Part shown: positions 17,738-28,229 of the stretch, piece by piece
How the letters are laid out: every line of letters begins with the position of its first letter
How positions within the stretch are numbered: position 1 is the first letter of the stretch
NCBI GenBank assembly: GCA_029834535.1
Contig: JAQMWT010000648.1
Span: 1-41,174, forward strand
Source of the DNA: Chrysophaeum taylorii
Lineage: Eukaryota > Sar > Pelagophyceae > Pelagomonadales > Pelagomonadaceae
DNA length: 41,174 nucleotides
Reading direction: 5' to 3'
The notes under the pieces: generated by a model
The model's input: the letters and a program-made list of their open reading frames with translations, nothing else
Databases searched by the model: none
Told to the model about the DNA's origin: nothing
Program-made: the position numbers and the translations under genes

Positions 17738-18927
17738 ATGGCAACTCGCACTACGCGTGGACTCACCATGAAGGATGGGCATCCTGTTTGTGAAATGCCC
17801 CCGTTAACTCCAGGCAAGCAAGGCCACGGCCGTGATGGTTGGCCTGTCTGTAAGCATCGTATGGTCGCGTTTATGGAACAAAACGACGTCGATCATCTGA
17901 CTCTCAAACTCGAGTATGATGATGATGACCCTGTTCATCGTCGTCTGTATCGTCCGGAGAATACGGAACTCTCGGAAGCTCAAGAGCAATACGCGCATGC
18001 TCAACGTGAGTGGTTTTCGGCAGTTGCATATTTACTGCATGCTTCTTACCCACATTGCAAAAGTGCTATGGCTCGTTGCCAAGTTTGGAAGATCGCTGAG
18101 TTATGGGAACATCTGGAAGGCTCGTTTGAAGGCTCAACGTGTGCTTGCTATCAAAAGCGCGCTGTATCAGCTTCCTGCCCCCAACGGTTTTGAGGAGCTC
18201 GATAAAATCCTCACCGAAGTTGATCATTATGTTCTTCTTGTACGTGATTATGCTGCGCAATCCGATGTGCCTTTCAGTGATCAAGAAATTCGGGAATATA
18301 TCCTTAGCAAAATCACTCATGCAAGTTTCGCATATGTAGTCCAAGCTGCTGATGCTTCTTATTCGGATTTACGTTCGCTCCGGAATTACTTAGATACCCA
18401 AGCGAGCAACTATTTGCTTCACCATCCGAACCCGACCACCAACAATACGACGTTATATCCATTCTCTACTGCCTCATCTCCGGTCACCAACTATACTGCT
18501 CGCGGACGTTCCTACTATCGTGGACGTGGCCGCGGCCGTGACCATGATTCTCCCGGCCGAGGTCGCTGGCGAGGCAGAGAACGTCCGTTTTTGCGTGGAC
18601 GTGGACGTAGCCGTGGTCGTGGACGTGGTGGGCGTGATGACCGTTCGCGCCACCACGATCGTCACCATGATTAACAGCAGTTACTGATTCGGTTCAACCC
18701 GCGTGACACCCGATTCGATTCCGTCGAATGTGACGCCTGTCACAACTTGGGGCACTTCGCCGCATACTGCCCATTCCGTTCCCAACGCCAGCACTCTCGT
18801 CGTGACCATCAAAATCATCATGTGTATGGACCATCGCCGTATGGTACGCCACCATATGCGCCCTTCGTTGCTGTTCCCGCTGCTCAACCTGTTCAGCAGC
18901 AACCGAATCCTTCGTTCATGATGGTGC
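17738..18927 (+). CDS. Copia-type Gag of element B with RG tail and CCHC knuckle
   Basis: It starts at ATG 17738. The first 130 codons and the rest are in different frames, with a shift near 18135. The helical core resembles the UBN2/Copia gag layout (WEHLEGSFEGS; SDQEIREYILSKI). It is followed by an Arg-Gly-rich tail (18499-18665) and a CCHC knuckle, C-x2-C-x4-H-x4-C, at 18729-18770 (CDACHNLGHFAAYC). A TAA at 18672-18674 lies between RG tail and knuckle in the same frame and precedes two CAG codons. Gag would package RNA; the knuckle binds nucleic acid. Confidence 0.7.
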
Positions 18928-20200
18928 CCAGTGTTCAGAAGGCGTCTCCTTCTGCCGATAAGAAGAAGAGTTCTCGTCAAGAATCGCTCGGTAACGACTA
19001 TTTCGACCGACGAACTGACGAGGAGGAAAAGAAATGCCGAGAAGTTGCAAAATGCGAGATTCGCCGAAGGTTTGAAAAGGTCCACTGGGTGCCGGTCACG
19101 TATCGCAAGGTTGTGATGCTCTTCAGCGGCGCCGGAGGAAGTACTTTAGGACTGCAACGAGCGAACGAGTTTTGCGGGACATCGTTTCGAGTCGTCCTTG
19201 CTCTTGACTCGTCAACAGCTGCCAACAAGGTTCACCAGCAGAATTTTCCGAAGATACCTGTGGTCAAGCACACGTTCTGTGGACGATATGACTCAACCCT
19301 CCGGTTGATCAAGGCTTATTTGCCTGAAGCGGAATGGTCATCGTCGATGTGTATAGCGTCTCCGCCCTGCGTTCATTCCGCACTCTGCAACTTGACATCC
19401 AGAGATGTTGGCAAGGGTGTTACGGCCACTAACTGGACGATGAAGTTGTGCAAGATGGCTGGCTTCATGATGTGGCTGATTGAACAGGAGGCGTCCATTA
19501 TTTCGTATATAGCACGTTTACACCCTTGCGTGTACGTCGTCAATTTTCATGATATCACACCTACTCTGACGAGCTCTCGCGTGCGATTGTTGGTTTCCAT
19601 TCACCCACTGCACTTGCAAGAGGCTCCGAAGACATGTGTGAACATGCAACAAAAATTTGCTGCAGCTTTAGGTTATGTTCATGAACGCCACCTTCTCCAG
19701 CTGAATAATCTTGGCTCGTCCCGAGAAGCAACAGATACGGCTTACACCGTTACGCGGGTTCCTCTTCGTTTGGGACCGCATCGCTCGGACACTCAGCCTT
19801 TAACTCTCAAGATGACGGCCGAGTTGCTCACGATGCCGGTGGATCATGATTGGGCTAGCTTGTCTAAGACAGATTCGCTCAAACATTTAGCATCTGTCGT
19901 CCCTCCATACACTCTTGCGATTCTAGCTGTCGATCTGCACAACTCCGTGACCAGAGGTTTCCGCCAAAGTGGTGAAGTCCTGCCGACCGCGTTGAGCCCG
20001 ACAGATCGATCCTTTGAGCAGTATTTGCGAATCTCCGACACCACCTTTCGTCACGTAGAGATTCCGCTGTTAAATACGCGTACTCGTGTCGTTAAGTGGG
20101 TGTCAAAGGATGATCTCCAGGATCCCACTAAATGGGAAACGCCAGAAGTTCCTATGCTTCCGCTTCCAACTGATGCGCCGGGGACGGCTCATGCTTTTTC
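18928..20200 (+). CDS. C5-cytosine DNA methyltransferase domain, element B
   Basis: This is a complete DNA (cytosine-5) methyltransferase domain in frame with gag upstream and RT downstream. It has motif I FSGAGGSTLG near 19120-19150, motif II ALDSS, motif IV ASPPC at 19356-19370 with the catalytic Cys, motif VI LIEQE near 19479, motif VIII SSRVR at 19572-19586, motif IX LTLKMTAELLTMP near 19800 and motif X VVPPYTLA at 19896-19919. There are no internal stops across about 400 codons. The length is normal for a single-domain bacterial-type or plant-type MTase core; no PWWP, BAH or CXXC domain is attached. It would methylate DNA, possibly the element's own cDNA. It is close to A and distant from C. 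Confidence 0.85.
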
Positions 20201-22250
20201 TGCTGGGCCCCCCCGACAATCAAAAGTGGACGTTCCGCCGGATCCTGAACCTGAACAGGAGCCGAAAGTGAGGAGCGAGCCGAATGTGCGCGTCAAAGGT
20301 GAAAAGATCAATAAGAGCCACCCAGAGGTGAGGTTCAAATACGAAGAAAAGTTCGATGTGCCTTGGAAGGATGCACCGCGCGATGCGGACGGTGTACCGT
20401 TACCGCAGATTCCCGAGCACGTCAAGGACAATGATTCGATGAAAGTCGTAATTCCGACGAAGGAAGAAGTTGAGAAGGTTGTTCGAGATCTAGGAATTCC
20501 CGACAACCCGCATCTGGATGATGATGCGAAGATGATGTTGAGCCACTGCGTGCAATACGCGTGGGCTTTCTTTGATCCGATTATGAGACCCGTGGACTAG
20601 CCACCGGCTTCTTTACGCATTAAAGACGCAGACCCACGACCGATCAAGATGACGCCTTATAGGTTGACGCCAGCAAAGCTCGAGTGTCTCAGAAAGCAGA
20701 TCACTGAGTGGTGTCGCGATGGAGTCATCCGACCGGCGAACTCTCCGTGGGGATTTCCTGTACTGATGCTGCCTAAGAAGGGAGCCGAGGCCGGGACGTC
20801 GAATGCTTTTCGTGCTGCCGTTGACTTGCGTCAGCTCAATGATCAGCTAGTCAATGACAGTTGGCCGAATATTCGTCAAGATGATGCTTTGGCTTTTCTT
20901 GCCATGCGCCGTTGGCGGACGTGCATTGATATTCGATGGGGTTATCATAACTTACGTTTGGACGCCGCTGCTCAAGACGCTGTTACTATGGTTAGTCCAC
21001 TTGGAGCCCATAGTTTCTTGCGCTTACCTCTAGGAGTAAAAACAGCAGGAGCTCTCTTTTGTAAGCAGATGGCTTGCGATTTGTCCACATGGACGTATAA
21101 GGACTTGGTCGCGTTTGTCGACGATATTATGATGGGATCGGATGAACTCCATCGACATTTACAAGTTTCGATTGAAGTGGTGTGCCATTTAGCACAGCGA
21201 GGATATAATGGACGAACTTCGAAGTTCCACCTCCTCAAGGATGAAATCGAGTTTTTGGGACATATTTCGACTCCGGAAGGCTTGAAGCCGAATCCCAAGA
21301 CGTTAGAAGCGTTGCAGCAGATGCCGATTCCCGGTACGTAGCCCAATACGTCCCCGAAGACCCAGATTCGATCTTTCATTGGTATGAGCAACTATTGCCG
21401 CCGATATGTGAAGAATTATTCGAAGATTGTTGAGCCGCTTAGGCGATTGTGTCTTGAAGGCGTTAAGTTTGAGTGGACGGCTGAGTGCCAAAAGGCATGG
21501 GACACGATCATCGAAACTTTGGTGGATTATCGTGGAGTTTATCATCCTGACTACGATCTTCCTTTTCAGATCCGCTCGGATGCTTCCAAGGATGGTCTGG
21601 GTGCGTATCTTTTTCAGCTCGTGGAAATCAAGGACGAAACCGGCAAGGTGACACGAGAGGAACGAGTAATTGAGTATTGGAGCCGAGCTGTGCCGAAAGA
21701 GATGCGGAACTATGAGCCTCGCCGGCTAGAGCTCCTGGCAGTTATTCTTTCTCTTGAGCATTTCCGCTCTTATATTGAAGGTCACAAGACGATCCTTGAA
21801 ACAGATCATCGCAACTTGACGTTTTTACGAAAGGCGAAGCACTCGTCTGGGCAGTTGGCTCGATGGGCGATGCGGCTCGCCAATTTTGATCCTGAATTGG
21901 GTTACAAGCCAGGGAAGTCGCCGGGAATGAGCATCCCTGACTGTCTCTCTCGCAATCCTGTAGATCATGTCATCGAGACGGACGAGTTTGGTGAGCCCTT
22001 GAACCACGCGTATCTAGCGTGCCAAGAACTCCCTCGTTCTGTTGATGATGAAGGAGTACCTTTACCTGGGTGCAATGTCATTCTGTCGTTTGTTACGACT
22101 GAGCTGCCTGTGGAGGAAGAGGAGGAAGACCTCGATGATCCGATGCAATTGGTCACGTTTCATGCTACGAAACAACGTCAGAAGCTACGACTTCAGACCC
22201 AACCTAGTATTTTCCGTGATGCCGATGACTACCAAGAGTACATCGACCAG
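20201..22250 (+). CDS. Reverse transcriptase and RNase H of element B
   Basis: This is a Ty3/Gypsy RT followed by RNase H. RT motifs are RPANSPWGFPVLMLPKKG, AVDLRQLN, CIDIRWGYHNL, LPLGVKTAGALF and the catalytic FVDDIMM near 21114. RNase H shows SDASKDGLGAYLF (first Asp) near 21580, the Glu-containing RRLELLAV and the TDHRNL block. The frame carries TAG at 20598-20600 (A has Ser TCG there) and TAG at 21339-21341, in the connection before RSFIGMSNYCRRYV. There are no frameshifts. Confidence 0.85.
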
Positions 22251-23984
22251 ATTCCAGATAATTTGACTTTGGAAGAGATAGCCAAAGAGCAGATCACTGA
22301 TGCTACTTGCGAGGACATTCGCAATCGCATGGCTCAGGGCCATTCTCTTCGTCGGTACGGAGCCAATTATCGCTATCGAGTGGTGAAAGGAGTTCTCTAC
22401 CGTGCCGCACCCGACTTGCACCCGATGATAGTCGCACCCCGAACTTCACGGACGCGCATCATCCGATTGTACCATGACACACCTCTCAATGGTGGTCATA
22501 TGGGTCGTCAAAGTACAGTGCAGTCGATACTTGAACGTTTTTGGTGGCCTCATATGTCTAATGAGGTGGGTGCTTACATTGCTGGTTGCATAGTGTGCAA
22601 GAAAGCTCGTACGCCTGAACCAAAGAGAGCAGGTCTGCTTCAGCAACCGGTGTATGATGGTGATTGTGTCGTACTTTGTATGGATTTGTTTGGACCTTTG
22701 CCCAGTGCTGGTCCCGAGACATATCTCATCGTCTTTTTTGATCCATTTTCTCATTTCTTGATTCTTGACGTACTACAACATAAGACTGCTGAGTCAATCC
22801 TCGAGTCTTTTGTCGCGAATATATTACTCAAAGGTTATATACCTCAGAGGATTCGTACCGACAATGGGAAAGAGTTCGTCAACAAGTTGATGGAAGAGGT
22901 TTGTCATCTTTTCAATGTTCGGTAGAGTACCACGATTCCGTATCATGCTCGGGCTAATCCTGCGGAAAGGGTCAACCGCTTTATCGAGGCTTTCCTCCGT
23001 GCGTGCCTTCAGAACCGCAAGATCGCGGAATGGCCCGAATTCGCGGAGTACATTGCTTTCTGTTATAATCGCAAATTTATTCCGGGGACTCAGATCTCAC
23101 CTTTCATGCTTCGTCTTAACCGGCAGCCTTTATTGCCAACCGATTACACGATCATGGATCTTGATGTCCGCCGCCAGCCGAAAACTCGCTCCGATGTTGT
23201 GGCAGAGACTCGCGAGAGGCTGAAGTTCTATACCACTACGGTGAACGAAGCTCGTGAGAAGGCTCTTCGTAAACAACGTCTCGCCTATAATGCGGACCAT
23301 GTTGATGTGGAGTATGAAGAAGGTTCACATGTTCTGCTCTACATCCCTTTTCTTCAGAACAAGCTTCGACCGGAATGGCGCGGTCCATTCGTTATTTTGG
23401 AACGCTTGTCCCCGGTCACTTGCAGGATTGAGTCTCTTGATTATCCTCCCGAACGCCGTTGTGTTCATGTTAGTCAGATTACCCCTGTGATGGTTTCTCC
23501 AGTGGTCGATCGAGCTGTGCCCAAGCCCAAGGAGACCTTTCGGGATGATTACAAGCATGGTATGTTCGTTATCTTTCGGATTCCGGATAATAAACGGTCC
23601 GATTGGCGAAAGAAGATTTATGTCGCTGAAGTTTATGAACCCTAAGATTTTGTGAATGACCGAGTCGCTCTGCATTTCTATGCTGATCTCGGTCCCCATG
23701 ACAAGGTTTCTTATTACAAGCCTACTTCACATCTCTCTACTCGCAAGCTTAAGCCGGAATACAAGGACGTGGACGGTCGCAGTTTCACCGACAAGACCAA
23801 GGTCAACAACAGTACCACTCCTTGTGTCACCGACTTCGCCCCGCATGAGATCGATGTGTTGATTCCTAAGTTCACTTTACGTGGTGGACGCGTTCCTGAA
23901 CCTGTCGTTGAACGTGCCTACAAGAAGATTCGTTCTCGAGATGCTCATTCAGCCACGGCTCGTGCTTCTCGCCGGACTCGATGA
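22251..23984 (+). CDS. Integrase with GPY/F motif and extra C-terminal domain, element B
   Basis: This is a retroviral-type integrase. The HHCC zinc finger is at about 22470-22600 (H-x-H spacing in HDTPLNGGH, then CIVCKKA). The catalytic core has CMDLFGPLP, RTDNGKEFV and NPAERVNR with the Glu. A GPY/F module follows (RPEWRGPFVI near 23370). Beyond it lies an extra domain of about 150 residues (23540-23984) with YVAEVYEP and VALHFYADL, which I cannot name; it reads across TAA 23643-23645. A TAG at 22923-22925 precedes STTIPYH, where related integrases often have Gln. The frame ends at TGA 23982-23984. Confidence 0.8.
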
Positions 23985-24014
23985 GGGCAGCTCGTGTTCT
24001 CACCAGGGGAGTCC

Positions 24015-24335
24015 TGTGGCGGTAACTCCTGACCGCTAAGGCTTACCCCCCCTCTCTCGAGGCTTGATGCCCGTTCAACGGGACATTTTCCCGATCTTTT
24101 TAGTGACATCACACCTCTCTTTTGTGAGAAGCATTCTGGCTGTATTCTTGTAGTTTCCTTGCTATCATATTCCATCTCTCCATCTTGTTGAGAGGCTTGG
24201 TGAGCGTGAGCAACGTGTGTAGCGAGCTTATCCGACCCCGCGTCCGTGTTTTCCTCGTCCAGTGAGGTCTAGGACGAGTCGGTGAGTACCCCCTTTGTCA
24301 CCCGGGGGTCGGGAAGGTTTTTCTGTGCCGCCATG
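24015..24335 (+). repeat. 3' LTR of element B (Gypsy type)
   Basis: This 321-bp LTR starts TGTGGCGGTAACTCCTGACC and is homologous to the LTR of A (8488-8809). A short purine tract (CAGGGGAG) lies just upstream as a weak polypurine-tract candidate. The 5' end of B has no matching LTR, because that end is Copia-derived. Confidence 0.75.
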
Positions 24336-24463
24336 CGAGTTTCTTGGCCTTGAATTTCTTGTTTATGCCGAGCTTCGTACGCTTGAGCTTGCTGTTGCAT
24401 GTCTATTTTGAAACGAACTTCTTGTTCTTTCATCTCCTCCTGGAGTTCTTGGTTCGTCGGCAT
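24336..24463 (-). CDS. Start of a coiled-coil gag, element G (truncated)
   Basis: An ATG at 24463 on the minus strand opens a Gln/Glu-rich coiled coil (NQELQEEMKEQEVRFKIDM) cut at 24336 by the LTR of B. It lies downstream of a short LTR (24569-24656), so it is probably the gag N-terminus of that element. Confidence 0.45.
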
Positions 24464-24568
24464 TTTGCTTGGGTTCAGGAACGTCAGTGAGCTTGACTTG
24501 TCTGGAAATCCTGGGGCTCTGCTGATACCGGGACTGGTGCCCAATACCTAGAGAACAGTAATCACAAC

Positions 24569-24656
24569 TGTGTTACCCTTCAGCAGAGCGTGAGAACAGT
24601 GGTAGTCTGTCCTCGAATCTGTCTCTTAATCGAGGACAGCCGGTGTGAATAACACA
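24569..24656 (-). repeat. Short 5' LTR of element G
   Basis: This 88-bp segment has perfect inverted ends, TGTGTTA and TAACACA. Its outer edge is exactly where the RT of element C stops (after FDLRKR), marking an insertion into C. No TGG primer site was found right after it, so the LTR call is moderate. Confidence 0.45.
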
Positions 24657-25531
24657 GCGTTTTCTTAAATCAAAGGTGGTAAAGTTAAGTGAACTAACCC
24701 TAGAATAGGGGGTACTAACCCTAGTTCAGATTTTCTATCTCTAATCATCCTTGAGCAATGCATTGAAGCGCCGCAGGTCGACAGCGCCCTGTACGCATTG
24801 GAAGTGCCAGGCTCCGCACCTTTCATAGGCAACATCAAAATAGGGAAACCCCACGGAGAATTCGCGGGACGAATAACTCCGTCTCGGGTCCATTCTTCAA
24901 TCTGCATCCGCAAGCATTCGATCTTTTCCTTCGACAACCGATATGGGGAGAGTTTGACGGGAGTCGGGTTCTCTTCTTTGAACCGGAGCGTCATTTCAGG
25001 TGAATCAACAGGTCTCATCACATCGTCGAAAAATGCCCACGAACACGAGATTATATGCTTCATCATCAGCTTCTTGTCATCATCTAAAGCAGGATGCTCT
25101 GTAATACCCAACTCAGTCATCACCTCGTCGACCTGCGCGACGGTCGGAGGGATGACCTGTATGCTCTCCTGATCCGCTAAATGAGGAGGCATCACCTGTA
25201 AAGGTTGACCATGTTCGTCGTGAGGCGCGCCCGCCCACGGAACGTCGTGCTTATTAAAATACGCAGGTCGCTCCTTCGCGGTGCCTTCTTCTTCAGCAGT
25301 TGCGGAGGGCTGGTCGTTGGCTTGGTTGCTCTGCATAACTGCAGTGGCGACGGTGCCTGCCCCCTGCAAAAGATTGAGCCGTCCCAGGCGATGTAACCGA
25401 AGGTGGTGGCGGGGTGGTGGGGGCAGCAGCTGATGGTGCAGGACTCGCAGGAGAGTAGAGGTCATCGGGCGAGATCCATGACTCACTTCGAGTGGCAGGG
25501 TCGAGTGCTGGAATGCGCGACTCGACAGCAA
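24657..25531 (-). pseudogene. Reverse transcriptase of element C (truncated)
   Basis: The N-terminal and fingers region of a Gypsy RT is clear: RPVDSPEMTLRFKEENPTP and RPANSPWGFPILMLPMKG. After a frameshift comes VDLRRFNALLKDD. The stretch behind it holds two TAG and one TGA codon in frame, then FTTFDLRK, and ends at 24657 against the LTR of G. The catalytic YxDD part is absent. Confidence 0.75.
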
Positions 25532-26251
25532 AAGGTAAAAACCGTAGAATATGGTGATCGGGTTGGGCTATCGTAGTCGTCGCAATATTCCGCTACTTAC
25601 CCAAATTTCGAAGTGAAGGGTCAAACGAATTGTGCACTGCTAGCGCGACCTGCGTCATAGTCGCGGGTGGCACCATACTGCCAAGCATCTTCATAGCTGC
25701 TGTCTCTGATACTTTCTCACCCCATTGCCACGTAGCAGGAAGGGCCATAATTTCCTGGTGCATTTGCAGCGTGAGTGGACGGGTGTTCGAGAAATGAGGT
25801 CCCATCTGCAATTTGTTGCGCGTCACTGTGAAGGCAGGGCCTATAGCCGGGCGCGTAGATGAGAAGCTACTTACTATAATAAGCGGGCGACCACCTGTAA
25901 ATCCCAACGCTGGCCCAAAACGGTCCCGTAAATTCGGTGGTACACGCTATAATAACGGCAGTTCCAAGCGAACATTGCAAGCAAGTAGGCGCGTGCGCGA
26001 GCACAGCAATTCTGGTGTGATACTATAAAAGTCGACAATGCGCGGCACATGAAATTGGTGATGCACAAAAGGGATCACTGATGGTGCCTGCTCGAGCGTC
26101 CATCGTCCAATTGCATAAGGTGCGTTGCGGAAATGACGCAGGATCCAAGAAGTAATAGTAGTGCCCTTGCGTGCGTCCCTGTAGTGCAAATTGGCAGTCG
26201 ACCCATAGATACACGGCGGACTTGCGCGAAAATAAGAATGCTTCCAAAAAC
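25532..26251 (-). pseudogene. C5-cytosine methyltransferase of element C, 3' part
   Basis: Downstream of the Helitron insertion the MTase continues with motif IV ASPPC (26211-26225), motif VI as TLEQAP, motif VIII CSRTRLLAC and motif IX RPLTLQMHQEIMALP. Motif X is MVPPATM, followed by VHNSF and SWISPDDL as in A and B (WVSKDDL). The frame passes TAG 25947-25949, which aligns with Gln (CAA) in A and B (HLQEAP), and TAG 25593-25595. The core motifs are kept even though overall similarity to A/B is low. Confidence 0.75.
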
Positions 26252-27306
26252 CCTAACTACTAATCGACAGATGTTTGTCTGTTTGTCTGTCTGTTTGTTT
26301 GTTTGTCTTTAAATGTCGACTGCTTGTTTGTCCCTCGATATAGGGTAAGGATCAGGTTGGCCCGCGAGCCAGACAGTGATCCTCCAAGCCGTCTACCGCG
26401 ACCTCGCAGACTATTTCCACGACCCGCGGCGGCTTTTTCGGCGCGCCATTCTCACGCCCCTTCGAAACGATGTTGTCGATGCTGACAACGCGCGCATGAC
26501 CGCGGCCTTTTTTTCCCGGAGACGAGGCGTCGGAGTTCTTTTCGGCCGACTAGGTTGGGTCGGAAGACGACGCCTCGCTCTCAAGAGTCGAGTCTTGAAC
26601 TCCCTGACAACCAACGGCATGCTGACTTTGATCGCGAGCTTAAAGTCTTCGCAACCTCGACCCGTCGCACGGCCACTGCAACGGTACCAGATACATGATC
26701 GATCGTGTCGTTGTCACCGAGGCTCCTCCAACCTGTATCCCTTAAGGCCCGCCTACGCCAAACGATCAACAAGAGCCAGGACCAGACGCCCCGCGAGGTC
26801 CGCGTCCTCTTGCCCACAAGCCCGTCTTCTGTCACGTCCAGCTCTACGTGGCTCTCTGTCGATCGGCAACCCCGAGAATATGCTCTTCTGAGTCGACGAC
26901 TCCGCCCTACCCCACACGTGCTCCGCAATACCGATAAGCCCCCTCCCGGCGTCTACACGCGCAATGTAGGTGAACTTACTGGGACCAGGTGAACTTACTG
27001 GGGTTTGAGATTGGGACTAGGTGAATATAGTGACCAGGTGAACTTACTGGGACCAGGTGAATTTACTGGGGGTTTTAGAGTAAACTCAAAGATTAGCGGC
27101 GTGTGCGGATCAAAGCAGCTTAGATTGGCGGAGGCGAGAGCGACGAGCTCGATGGAGTGGTGTGAGCACGAGTGGGCTTGCGCCAAACTTACTGGGGTTA
27201 GAGATTTGGACTAGGTGAACTTACTGACCAGGTGGACTTACTGGGACAAGGTGAACTTACTGGGGTTAGAGATTGGGACTAGGTGAACTTACTGGCCTGC
27301 ACTTGT
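26252..27306 (+). mobile_element. Helitron-type non-autonomous element, copy 2
   Basis: This 1055-bp copy has the same ends as copy 1 (CCTAACTACTAATCGACAG to GCCTGCACTTGT). It carries the same helicase relic with the same T-run frameshift and TAG (26551-26553). It sits inside the MTase gene of C. Removing it rejoins the two MTase parts in frame without any target duplication, as expected for Helitron transposition. The 3' part is built of GAACTTACTGGG repeats. Confidence 0.75.
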
Positions 27307-27556
27307 CTGAATGTAAATACGACAACACCAAGTCGCATGTACGACGATTAGATTTCCCCAACTCATGCAAGACATAGGGAATCTTCGGAAAATTGAGCTC
27401 AAAGGTGGCTCGGGCTTGCGGACAAGCATCCAAAGCCAGGACATTGCGGAATGAACTGCCATATAGCTCATTGCATCGCCGGATACCCAACGTTGATCCT
27501 CCAGCGCCAGCAAAATAGACGACGACAAAGGTGTTGGTGATGGGTATCCAAACCAA
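27307..27556 (-). pseudogene. C5-cytosine methyltransferase of element C, 5' part
   Basis: This N-terminal MTase piece has motif I FAGAGGSTLG (27485-27514), ALDACPQARATFELNFPKIP (motif II region) and a segment ending LSYLHS. It matches RLIKAYLPE of B just before motif IV. Helitron copy 2 interrupts it here. The frame is shifted by one against the linker upstream. Confidence 0.75.
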
Positions 27557-27566
27557 GGAGGCGTGC

Positions 27567-28229
27567 TTAGATAGCAGCTCCTAAGCGGTCGCCTCCATCT
27601 CCATTTCTGGTGTTTTTTCCCACTTCTTCATCTGGAGGTGGCTCAGGAGGAGGTCTGTCACTCAAGACATCCTCCTCGACTTCATTCTCGTCAACAGCAG
27701 CCGTGAGAGTCGCGTGACAAACGTCCTCAGTAGCTCCTAGCTGCATGTTGACACATCCTTCATGCGACATGATCTCGCCTTCGACCACCGGGACTTCGGG
27801 GTCGATACCAATGGGTTCTTCACCAATGTGCTCCACGGCCACATGAACTACGTTGGGCTCGTCGGAGCAATACGATGAATAGGAGCCAGGTACGTGGCGG
27901 AGATCTGGGAGGAGTGACCGATGAGGTCGGAATACTTGACCCTTTTCCAGCGGCGCATCGCACTCCATCTCCAATAAGTACGGTTGGCTCGGAAGAAGAA
28001 ATCGAGTACTCGTCACGTACGCGAAATGAGGGATGATATCTTCCTCGTCTGCAGGGCATTTAAGTTGGTCTTCCGCTTTTTCAGCAGTCTGATCACCGCG
28101 ATGAGCATGATGGTGATTCGCTCTGGCACGAATAGAGCGCAGCAGGCTGTCATAACTCCACGGTTTACCAACTGGCGTCCAAGTTTGGATATTCCCGTCT
28201 TGTATAGCGAGCTTAGCTGTCGGAAACAT
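27567..28229 (-). CDS. Linker between protease and MTase, element C
   Basis: This 220-codon acidic segment follows the protease in the same frame after a TAG (28230-28232) and ends in TAA 27567-27569. The stretch LEKGQVFRPH aligns with the linker of A. The C-terminal part is Glu/Asp/Pro-rich. No catalytic motif is seen. Confidence 0.55.
   Translation of the reverse strand: MFPTAKLAIQDGNIQTWTPVGKPWSYDSLLRSIRARANHHHAHRGDQTAEKAEDQLKCPADEEDIIPHFAYVTSTRFLLPSQPYLLEMECDAPLEKGQVFRPHRSLLPDLRHVPGSYSSYCSDEPNVVHVAVEHIGEEPIGIDPEVPVVEGEIMSHEGCVNMQLGATEDVCHATLTAAVDENEVEEDVLSDRPPPEPPPDEEVGKNTRNGDGGDRLGAAI

Larger units (their letters stand above)
17319..24335 (+). mobile_element. Chimeric retrotransposon B: Copia 5' end fused to Gypsy-MTase 3' end
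   Basis: The left part (17319 to about 18930) has a 103-bp Copia-type LTR (TGTTGGTAG...CATCAACA), a primer site like that of the Copia element at 33551-37868, a Copia-type gag, an Arg-Gly tail and a CCHC knuckle. At about 18930 the sequence switches to element A-type DNA just before the MTase. From there it continues as Gypsy MTase, RT, RNase H, integrase and a 321-bp Gypsy LTR. The reading frame is unbroken across the switch. The protease of either parent is missing. From 17916 to the TGA at 23982 the whole element is in one frame with only TAA/TAG interruptions. Confidence 0.75.

Noticed and set aside
17319..18927. Gypsy 5' LTR for element B at the left end
   Set aside because: No sequence like the 321-bp Gypsy LTR is present on this side; the left end is Copia-like, which led to the chimera finding.
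20598..20600. TAG at 20598 as proof of UAR = Gln
   Set aside because: A and C have Ser at this position, so this codon alone fits a chance nonsense change better; it was counted but not used as alignment support.
24545..24656. tRNA gene within the short inverted-end segment
   Set aside because: The inverted ends and internal hairpin do not form a cloverleaf, and there is no T-arm or anticodon arm at the expected spacing.
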